Of a DNA stretch of 64,000 nucleotides, positions 54,279 to 61,548 are shown one piece after another. A model generated the notes under the pieces. The model did no database searches, had not been told where the DNA came from, and saw only the letters and a program-made list of their open reading frames with translations. The first letter of the stretch is position 1. Each line of letters starts with the position of its first letter. The stretch spans positions 62,001-126,000 of the forward strand of contig NZ_GL892011.1 in NCBI RefSeq assembly GCF_000213575.1, in the 5' to 3' direction. This DNA comes from Dysgonomonas mossii DSM 22836. Its GTDB lineage: Bacteria; Bacteroidota; Bacteroidia; Bacteroidales; Dysgonomonadaceae. A program made the translations under genes and the position numbers.

Positions 54279-54961
54279 TTTTCTTTTAATATATATCCTA
54301 ATCCGATAACTGTATGAATTAGCTTATCCATTCCTTCGGGTTGAATCTTATTGCGTATATAGTTAACATATACATCTACTATATTTGTATTCGTGTCGAA
54401 ATTTATATCCCATACGTTTTCTAATAGAGTTTGACGTGAAAGTACTCTATTCGGATTTTTCATAAAATATTCGAGCAATAAATATTCTTTAGCTGTGAGA
54501 TAAATAATATTACCATCACGAATAGCCTGCTTAGTATTTGTATCTAACTTTAAGTTAGAAATTTGTAAAATTTTGTCATCTTCTATTTCCGTACTGACTT
54601 TCGAACGCCTTAATAAGGCATTGATACGAGCTTCAAGTTCAACTAGCTTAAACGGCTTGACAATATAATCATCAGCTCCCGCATTAAGGCCTTTTACAAT
54701 ATCTTCGGTTGTAGATAGGGCCGTAAGCAGAATTACAGGGGTAATATAGCCGAACTTTTGCCGATAAGCCTTACAAAGCTCCAATCCTGACATAAAAGGC
54801 ATTATTATATCCATAATGATTAAATCATAATCTGTGATTTGTAACTTTTCCCATGCATGTAATCCATCATTACATATCTCTGTTTCAAATCCGCTTATAT
54901 TTAAACCTCGCTCAATAAACGAACTGATGTTTTGCTCGTCTTCAACAATCAGTATTTTCAT
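54275..54961 (-). CDS. OmpR-family response regulator (CusR/CopR-like)
   Basis: Receiver with Glu7/Asp8/Asp9 region EDE, phospho-acceptor Asp51 (IIMDIIMPFMSG), Lys102 (IVKPF), followed by a Trans_reg_C winged helix (LLEYFMKNPNRVLSRQTLLENVW, IRNKIQPEG). I start at the ATG opening MKILIVEDE; an in-frame ATG nine codons upstream is less likely. First gene of the five-gene metal-efflux locus. Confidence 0.95.
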   Translation of the reverse strand: MKILIVEDEQNISSFIERGLNISGFETEICNDGLHAWEKLQITDYDLIIMDIIMPFMSGLELCKAYRQKFGYITPVILLTALSTTEDIVKGLNAGADDYIVKPFKLVELEARINALLRRSKVSTEIEDDKILQISNLKLDTNTKQAIRDGNIIYLTAKEYLLLEYFMKNPNRVLSRQTLLENVWDINFDTNTNIVDVYVNYIRNKIQPEGMDKLIHTVIGLGYILKEK

Positions 54962-55073
54962 ATTAAAAAGGGTAGCTTTTAAATACAAATATAAAGGATG
55001 TTTAAAAATTCTAGTATGTTTAACCTTAAGTTATTTGAAAATAAGAGTGATCAATATGGATATTAATAAAAAG

Positions 55074-55103
55074 AAGTCCATAAAATGAATATTTTATGGG
55101 CTT
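55074..55103 (-). terminator. Bidirectional terminator between the biosynthetic operon and the metal-efflux locus
   Basis: AAGTCCATAAAAT and ATTTTATGGGCTT form a 13-pair stem with one G-U pair and loop GAAT; T runs follow on both strands. It ends the long minus-strand operon that runs in from the right edge. Confidence 0.82.
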
Positions 55104-55158
55104 TTTCATAACAATATAGTCTCTCCTATCCCACCTCTTCTTTTAGCATATTAAATCT

Positions 55159-55602
55159 TTATGAATGTTTTCTTTTCATATAACATGTACCAACTATCCA
55201 AAGGATAGAAATGGAACACAAGGCGTAGATTAATGATATGAAATAATTTCCACAAACAGATTGTAAAATCTGAGTATAAAAATAGTGCTTAATAATCATT
55301 ACTTCCGGGTAATTTAAATGAATACTTTCGAGAATAGTAGCCATAACGCCTGCTAAAACATAGATAAACAAAGGATTTACACCAAATGATTCGAAAAAGA
55401 CCGACGACTTCTTATATCCCTTCACATAGATGATCCATATAATTAGCGATAAGAAAGTTGCACCCAATCCACATGTTGTTAGCACAAACATGCTTAAAAC
55501 ACCTTGGGGGGGGCGAGACCAAACTTTGTATACATCTGATTTAGTCCGAGAATACTCTGATCTGTTACAGCCAATATATATGCTATTTCAAGGATAGGGA
55601 TT
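55159..55602 (-). pseudogene. Relic of a membrane acyltransferase (DUF5009/HGSNAT-like), C-terminal part with frameshift
   Basis: The open frame at 55159-55491 encodes 110 residues with three or four membrane helices and the family-like segment GYKKSSVFFESFGVNPLFIYVLAG, found at the C-terminus of heparan-glucosaminide-acetyltransferase-like proteins. Upstream coding continues in another frame (IAYILAVTDQSILGLNQMYTKFG) and joins it if the G8 tract on the plus strand (55506-55513) is altered by one base. The frame is blocked by a stop near 55602, so the N-terminal two-thirds are missing. It follows the biosynthetic operon directly. Confidence 0.65.
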
Positions 55603-55621
55603 TATCCCTTCAGTCATTTCT

Positions 55622-56494
55622 TTATTTTAGTGAGTTTCTTTCTTTTGGATATTTATAAAATCCTTCTCCTGATAGATAACCCAGTTTCCCTTGTTTTATA
55701 AAATTCTCTTTTAGATATTGTGCAAATAATTTTGCTTTCAGATCTCCATTAGAAGCTATATTATATACTGTATTTATCCCAACTATATCATATATTTCGA
55801 AAGGGCCAACAGGTGAGCCTGTTGCAATGCGCCATGTTTTATCTATGGTTTCAATGTCGCTAACACCTTTTAGGTAGAGTTCGGTAGCAGCTGCCATAAA
55901 AGGCATTAACAATGAATTTAATATATAGCCACGTTGCTCTTGTTTTACAAGGATAGGAATCATTCCAATAGCTTCTGCAAATTCTATAACAGTATTATAC
56001 GAATCAGCATCAGTCTCTGAAGATTTCATAATTTCAGCAATATTGCAGTGAAATAATAAATTGGAAAAATGTAATGCTAAAAATTTATGAGGACGCCCTG
56101 TAAAACCCATCAAATCGCTGGGTAGCATTGTTGACGAATTGGTGGTGAAAATTGTCTTTGCAGGAGCAACTCTGCCCAACTCAGCGTATAATTTTTGTTT
56201 TATTTCCATATTCTCGGGTATAGCTTCTATTGTAATATCAGCATCTTGAACAGCTTCAGGCAGATTAAATGAATACGATATATTATTAAAAGTGGCATCC
56301 ATTTCATCTTCGGTAGCATGAGCCTCTCTCAGATAGATGTTCTTTAATAGCTCAAGATTCTCGATGACTTGACTGTATAAATCAACATTGATGTCATATA
56401 TTGTGACATTGAACCCTTTAAAAGCAGTCTGAAATGCTATTTGAGAGCCCATGTTACCTCCCCCAAGAATAGTTATATTGGATATTTTATTCAT
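55622..56494 (-). CDS. 3-hydroxyacyl-CoA dehydrogenase (HBD/PaaH-like)
   Basis: NAD-dependent interconversion of 3-hydroxyacyl- and 3-ketoacyl-thioesters. Rossmann motif GGGNMGSQIAFQTAFKG, TIEAIPENMEIK, FTTNSSTMLPSDLM, the catalytic His in LALHFSN, and a C-terminal domain with GYILNSLLMPFMAA and GPFEIYDIVG. The usual HFFNP segment is HFSNL, so it is a divergent member. It overlaps the upstream membrane-protein gene by four bases and belongs to the polyketide-type operon, where it might act as the keto-reduction step missing from the visible part of the synthase. Confidence 0.88.
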   Translation of the reverse strand: MNKISNITILGGGNMGSQIAFQTAFKGFNVTIYDINVDLYSQVIENLELLKNIYLREAHATEDEMDATFNNISYSFNLPEAVQDADITIEAIPENMEIKQKLYAELGRVAPAKTIFTTNSSTMLPSDLMGFTGRPHKFLALHFSNLLFHCNIAEIMKSSETDADSYNTVIEFAEAIGMIPILVKQEQRGYILNSLLMPFMAAATELYLKGVSDIETIDKTWRIATGSPVGPFEIYDIVGINTVYNIASNGDLKAKLFAQYLKENFIKQGKLGYLSGEGFYKYPKERNSLK

Positions 56495-58083
56495 CTTCTT
56501 TGTTTTAGTTTGTATAGTTGAAGTATCTCTATATTCTTTTCGTCTATTGTATTGATAATCGTATCTGTTAAAATTAGAGTGTAATTTTCTTTGAATGCAG
56601 GCAGATTTAAAAAATATTCTTGATTCCCTATTTTCCGCCTCTTTTGCAATTTTGTGCTTCCATCTATATTCAATAGAGGCAAGGGCATAACTATAAACTT
56701 AATTTCTTTATTTTCAATATATTTTGTCTGTTCATCACGCATTTGAGGATATGATTCGTATGTTAGATTCGGTGAAACAAAATAACGAATATTAGGAACG
56801 ATTTTACATGTTGTGAATAGGCTATTACCCAGACCAAAACCAACATTTAGGAGTGTCGGATTTTGTTCCTTAATTATCTCATCATGAATTTTCTGCGTAA
56901 GTAATCCGGGTTTCAGTGAAACTGTAGTCCCAGCGATCTTACTATTACCCAAATCAGTCTGACTATAGCCTATATATATCATAGAACTTGTAATGATAAT
57001 TAAAAAAGCAGGTGTAATATATTTTACTATCGTAATAAATCCGGATATGTATATAAACAAACTTAATACACCCAATAAGCTAAATATAAGGAATACAATG
57101 GGATAATACATTTGAAAAACCGGAGACATAAATATAATAATATAAAGAGCAACGCCGGATAATAGTAAAGCATATTTACCTAAAGTATTCTTAATATGTT
57201 TTACGGGAAAATAAAAGACTCCGATAAGTGTCATAAAGAACAGTGCAAAAGGATCCATAAACAGGTATACGATGCGAAGTAGTACTAATTGTATAGAACT
57301 ACTTATCGATTGTAATTCAGCATATTTTCTATTCAATTCAATATAAACTGAATATGCCTCATGGAGTGCATTATTTATATAGAGGTACAAAAGAATAGGA
57401 ATTGCAATAACCAAAAGTCCAGCAATATACGCAACCATATTTACTGCAAAACTTTTGAACGCTCTCTTCCGCAAAAGATTTAAAAATATAGCAGCTAAAG
57501 GGAAGAACCAAAAAACTAATAAATTGAGTTTTATGAAGAGTACCATAGAACACATAATTCCATGTATAAACATTACTGACGGCTTATGGACAGGTACACT
57601 TTTTTCTTTAAAGTATCTGACAAAGTAATATAAACTAATACACTCGAATACAAGAATAAACTCCTCAGCCGATCCTCCCGCTTTCATCATTTTCAGTATA
57701 AAGACAGGGAAAATAATAGCTACTATATATGCAAAAGTATTATCCAAATATAATTTAGATAGCTTATAGATATAATAAACCATTGTAAACCATGCAATCC
57801 ATTGAATCAGAAACATACCAAAGAAGGAATTATTTGATATAAGATATCCCAGACCATATATAAAGAAGATGAGAGGTCCTTTATGATCAAAAGTTTCAGT
57901 ATAAAGGGTTCTGCCATTAAATATGGCTTTTGCTACATTGAAGTAAATATTTACATCTGCCCATTCATTTGAATAATACAAAGGAGACATATGAGAACAG
58001 ATGATTAAAAGAAAAAAAACATAACAACCGAGAAGTATTATTATTTTATTTTCGGTCAGATGGTTAAAAAAGCTCATGCTCAA
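56491..58083 (-). CDS. GT-C-type membrane glycosyltransferase-like protein (GT39-like)
   Basis: A 530-residue protein with about eleven to twelve membrane helices. The first periplasmic loop has the acidic segment NEWADVNIYFNVAKAIFNGR, then YTETFDHKGPLIFFIY, as in GT-C enzymes that use polyprenyl-phosphate sugars, and a C-terminal soluble part (about 390-530). Such enzymes add sugars on the outer face of the inner membrane. In this operon it may modify the lipid or polyketide product, or transfer a sugar to it. Specific function unknown. Confidence 0.72.
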   Translation of the reverse strand: MSMSFFNHLTENKIIILLGCYVFFLLIICSHMSPLYYSNEWADVNIYFNVAKAIFNGRTLYTETFDHKGPLIFFIYGLGYLISNNSFFGMFLIQWIAWFTMVYYIYKLSKLYLDNTFAYIVAIIFPVFILKMMKAGGSAEEFILVFECISLYYFVRYFKEKSVPVHKPSVMFIHGIMCSMVLFIKLNLLVFWFFPLAAIFLNLLRKRAFKSFAVNMVAYIAGLLVIAIPILLYLYINNALHEAYSVYIELNRKYAELQSISSSIQLVLLRIVYLFMDPFALFFMTLIGVFYFPVKHIKNTLGKYALLLSGVALYIIIFMSPVFQMYYPIVFLIFSLLGVLSLFIYISGFITIVKYITPAFLIIITSSMIYIGYSQTDLGNSKIAGTTVSLKPGLLTQKIHDEIIKEQNPTLLNVGFGLGNSLFTTCKIVPNIRYFVSPNLTYESYPQMRDEQTKYIENKEIKFIVMPLPLLNIDGSTKLQKRRKIGNQEYFLNLPAFKENYTLILTDTIINTIDEKNIEILQLYKLKQRR

Positions 58084-58102
58084 AAAATATTCTTTTTAGT
58101 TA

Positions 58103-59293
58103 CTATTTTACTGCTATAATTTCTTCCAACAATTCGGCAGCTCTATTATTACCTCCCGCATCTATAAAAGATTGTTGAATCTCTTTAGCCGCTTTTTTAT
58201 ATGTAGGATTGTATAATAGCTCATCTACTGCATGTTCGATATCTTTAACGCGCATACGACTATATTTAATGCGAATACCACAGCCGTAGTTTTGAATAAG
58301 TTGTGCTGTATGCGATTGATCGAAGGCCATTGGAATAATGAGCATAGGTATACCATTCATAAAAGTATCGCAAGTTGTATTTAACCCTCCATGTCCGATT
58401 ACAACATCTATATGTTTTAATAATTCCGATTGAGGCACATATCCTTGCACTATAAAGTTATCAGGCCATTCATCCAATATGTTAGGATCTGCAGCCGCTA
58501 TAACAGTAACAGGCTTATCTTTTAACGCTTCAATCATGCGGCTAAAGAAATCTTTCCGACTTTGTACCAATACTGTTCCTATCGAAATGTATATCTTAGG
58601 ACGATCTCCCATTGCCTCAAGCTTTTTCCAATCGAATGGAGTATTATCCGGCCTTCCTGTCAATGCTCCTATAAACTTCATATAAGGAGGTACAGATGAA
58701 TCATCTAACCCACAAAATAACTGTGAGGTATAGTACATATTTAATAATTGGGATTGAACAAACTCTTCATCTCCATCTATACCAACAAAACGTTGTAAAT
58801 CGATAACTGATTTGTGTACCCATTCCGTAACTTTAGGTGCACTTTGAGGGTCATTTAAAGCATTCGGTGTAATAGGCGTTATAGTGGCAAATGAAATATT
58901 CTTTAATCGAGCGGATAGCCCACCAACAAAAGTAATACAATCATTTACTATGACATCGGGTTTATATTGCTCTACGATCTCATTAAACTCGTCTATCATC
59001 ATTTTAGCAAAAGGAATATAGGTATCTTCCAGCCCTAATTTAAGAGCTTCAAGTGCCGGCATATTTGCTCCTTTATTTTGCAGCAAGATTATTTGTTCTA
59101 TCTCCTTTTTATTTTTACTCTCTGTCTTTTCCATATAGAAGTACTTAGCTCCAGACGGAAAGAGTTTCATATTAAGTGTAGTCATACCAGCCCAAGCAAC
59201 ATCATGACCTCTTTCTAAGAGAGTGCCGCCTATACTTAATGTTGGATTTATATGCCCCCAGAAAGGAGGAATTACAAATAAAAATTTTGACAT
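58103..59293 (-). CDS. GT1 glycosyltransferase (MGT/CrtX-like)
   Basis: A 396-residue GT-B glycosyltransferase. It opens with FVIPPFWGHINPTLSIGGTL, carrying the catalytic-type His and the family N-domain, and its C-domain has the nucleotide-sugar segment VIGHGGLNTTCDTFMNGIP followed by IPMAFDQ. Macrolide and carotenoid (CrtX) glycosyltransferases belong here. It lies 17 bases from a paralogous gene, so two sugars or a two-step glycosylation are suggested. Confidence 0.9.
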   Translation of the reverse strand: MSKFLFVIPPFWGHINPTLSIGGTLLERGHDVAWAGMTTLNMKLFPSGAKYFYMEKTESKNKKEIEQIILLQNKGANMPALEALKLGLEDTYIPFAKMMIDEFNEIVEQYKPDVIVNDCITFVGGLSARLKNISFATITPITPNALNDPQSAPKVTEWVHKSVIDLQRFVGIDGDEEFVQSQLLNMYYTSQLFCGLDDSSVPPYMKFIGALTGRPDNTPFDWKKLEAMGDRPKIYISIGTVLVQSRKDFFSRMIEALKDKPVTVIAAADPNILDEWPDNFIVQGYVPQSELLKHIDVVIGHGGLNTTCDTFMNGIPMLIIPMAFDQSHTAQLIQNYGCGIRIKYSRMRVKDIEHAVDELLYNPTYKKAAKEIQQSFIDAGGNNRAAELLEEIIAVK

Positions 59294-59310
59294 TTAATTC
59301 TGTTTTGAGG

Positions 59311-60510
59311 TCATAGACCAATTTGTTTTGTAAGTATGTTTTCTAATAACTTTACAGCCTTAGTGACGCCTCCGGCTTCTTCGAATGATTTTTGGACTGT
59401 TTGCGCATTCTCTGAATATTTCTTATCATAGAGAACTTTGTTTACAGCATCTTTCAATTGCTGTGCCTTAAATCTATTGAAGTTTAATCGTATTCCTGAT
59501 CCGCTATCTACAACTGTGCTTGCAACATAGGATTGGTCATAGGCAACAGGTAAAACAACCAGAGGCTTGGCATATGACAACGCTTCACAAACAGTATTGT
59601 GTCCTCCGTGACATACGACTGCATCCATTAGAGGAATAAGTTTTAGTTGTGGAATCTGTTTGCAAACAATGAAATTATCAGGGATATAATCAAACAATTC
59701 AGGATCAGAAATAATTACAACTCCCATCATTTCATTTTCGAAAGCTTCTGTCACTTTCCTTAGAAACTGTTGTTTGAGGCTGTGATCAAATGTTGTTCCT
59801 ATTGTGACTAGTATTTTGGGACGATTGTTCATTGATTGAAGTTTACACCAATCAAAATCATCGGTAAAATCTCCTCTATTGATTACTGGACCTATAAACT
59901 GGTAATAATTATCTAAGTCAGATTCTCCAAATAGTTTCTTAGACGTATATACAATTGTAAGTAATTTGGAGCAATCTAAACGCTTATCACTATCAAGACC
60001 TACACTCTTTTGAAACTTTATAATCTGGTCTCCTTCCCATACATGAATCATCGGTAAAGCTTCGTTTACCTTTATTGCCGCCGGAGCAGTTACAGATGTT
60101 ACATAAGGTATATTCTTTTGTATTGCTGCTACTGCTGCTGCAAATATCTGATGATCATTAATAATGATATTAGGTTTATAAGCATCAATAAGTTTTTTTA
60201 TACCATCAAGCATACCCATATTCATGGGTGTTAATACGTCATCATACAAGAATTTTAAACTATCAAGTCCATAAACAGCTTTCTTTCCTAGTTCCAGAAT
60301 TTCATTTTTTATCCGCTCTTTCTCGTGTTTGTTTATATCAGTGTCGAGTAAAAGAAATGTGCCTCCGTTGGGTATTCTTTTTTCTAATTGAGGGTCAATA
60401 CTTATCCATGCCACTTCATGCTTGTTTTTAAGCAATTCAGCCCCCAACCCTAAAGTAGGATTAACGTGACCTGTAAGTGGCGGAACAATAAATAAAAATC
60501 TGCCTTTCAT
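59311..60510 (-). CDS. GT1 glycosyltransferase (MGT/CrtX-like), paralogue
   Basis: A 399-residue GT-B enzyme, paralogue of the neighbour: FIVPPLTGHVNPTLGLGAEL at the N-terminus and VVCHGGHNTVCEALSYAKP followed by LPVAYDQ in the C-domain. The GHGG of the neighbour is CHGG here. Overlaps the alpha/beta hydrolase gene by four bases. Probably transfers a sugar to the product of the synthase. Confidence 0.9.
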   Translation of the reverse strand: MKGRFLFIVPPLTGHVNPTLGLGAELLKNKHEVAWISIDPQLEKRIPNGGTFLLLDTDINKHEKERIKNEILELGKKAVYGLDSLKFLYDDVLTPMNMGMLDGIKKLIDAYKPNIIINDHQIFAAAVAAIQKNIPYVTSVTAPAAIKVNEALPMIHVWEGDQIIKFQKSVGLDSDKRLDCSKLLTIVYTSKKLFGESDLDNYYQFIGPVINRGDFTDDFDWCKLQSMNNRPKILVTIGTTFDHSLKQQFLRKVTEAFENEMMGVVIISDPELFDYIPDNFIVCKQIPQLKLIPLMDAVVCHGGHNTVCEALSYAKPLVVLPVAYDQSYVASTVVDSGSGIRLNFNRFKAQQLKDAVNKVLYDKKYSENAQTVQKSFEEAGGVTKAVKLLENILTKQIGL

Positions 60511-61265
60511 TTCATAAATTCTAATAGTTTCTCAATAATCCATTGTGGTTTCTGGATAGGCAAGTTATGGTCTCCACGTCCTTCCAGTAAATATGAATTT
60601 GGAATGATCTCTTTCAATAGATTTCCGGCTAATAAACAATCCGAATCAGAACCATATAATAATAAGGTTGGTACTTTAATAGGATTGTTCGATAATATAT
60701 CAAACAAATTATTATCTATATCAAAATCTTCCTTAATTGAAGTATGGTTGAATAAGTATTCATAGAGTTTTCTATTCTTTTCAATCTGCCTTTTTCCGGG
60801 CTGTAAAGATGTAGACTCAGCATAGTTATTCAAATACTGATCTATAAATTTATTTCCATATTTCTGGAGTACTTCAGGAGCATCACCTTCATCCGGCTTG
60901 GGAGACTCTATCAGGCTTAGTTTTTCCACCCTATCAGGATAAAGCATTACCGTTTTTAAGGCTATAAGACCACCATAGCTGTATCCAGCCAAGTGTACTT
61001 TCTTTAAATTCAGAAAATCAAGTAGAGCTATCAAGTCATCAGACATCGCCTCAAGATTATATCCACAGTCAACACGTTCACTCATACCGTGGCTTTGCAA
61101 ATCATATAATACAATATGAAAGTGCTTAGCCAGTTCGGGTGCTATGTTAAAGTAAAATACAGACATGTTGGTAAACATACCATGAATCATTACAATAGTC
61201 TGGGATGCTTCAGAGTTCATTTCCAATAAATGAATTTTTTTGTTATTTATCTGAATGATTGCCAT
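60507..61265 (-). CDS. Alpha/beta hydrolase (thioesterase or lipase-like)
   Basis: A 252-residue alpha/beta hydrolase. Oxyanion-hole segment IHGMFTNMSVF, nucleophile Ser in AGYSYGG, acid Asp in YGSDSD, and His in GRGDHNLP. In this operon it may release the acyl product from the carrier protein as a type II thioesterase does. The ATG at 61265 is used; a TTG two codons upstream also fits. Its start lies inside the ACP coding end (overlap of 23 bases). Confidence 0.88.
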   Translation of the reverse strand: MAIIQINNKKIHLLEMNSEASQTIVMIHGMFTNMSVFYFNIAPELAKHFHIVLYDLQSHGMSERVDCGYNLEAMSDDLIALLDFLNLKKVHLAGYSYGGLIALKTVMLYPDRVEKLSLIESPKPDEGDAPEVLQKYGNKFIDQYLNNYAESTSLQPGKRQIEKNRKLYEYLFNHTSIKEDFDIDNNLFDILSNNPIKVPTLLLYGSDSDCLLAGNLLKEIIPNSYLLEGRGDHNLPIQKPQWIIEKLLEFMK

Positions 61266-61548
61266 CAACAATAAAATTTACAATATCTTTTATATTCAAC
61301 TTTACAATCTGATCAAGATCCATTGCTGACAACCATTTTGTAAAGTCTATATCCGTCCCGTATTTCACTCTAACTTTTTCAGCAAAAGCTACTAGTTCAA
61401 TACTATCCATCTCCAGATCTTTTGTGAAATTACTATTTTGAGTTATATCAAGTTCTTCTGCTATATCTGCACCTATTATATCTGAAATAAACTGATGCAG
61501 AATATTAAACACCTGGTCTTTTTCATCTTTTAGCATTATTGTGTCCAT
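61243..61548 (-). CDS. Acyl carrier protein
   Basis: A 101-residue discrete carrier protein with the 4'-phosphopantetheine site in DLEMDSIELVAFAEKV (Ser in DSI, where DSL is usual). Helices flank the site as in ACPs. It overlaps the end of the synthase gene by 13 bases, so it is translated with it, and the PPTase domain of that synthase is the likely activating enzyme. It probably carries the growing or starter acyl chain. Confidence 0.92.
   Translation of the reverse strand: MDTIMLKDEKDQVFNILHQFISDIIGADIAEELDITQNSNFTKDLEMDSIELVAFAEKVRVKYGTDIDFTKWLSAMDLDQIVKLNIKDIVNFIVDGNHSDK

Noticed and set aside
55506-55513. Phase-variable switch at the G8 run
   Set aside because: The gene is truncated at its 5' end, so switching would not restore a full protein; kept only as a low-interest finding.
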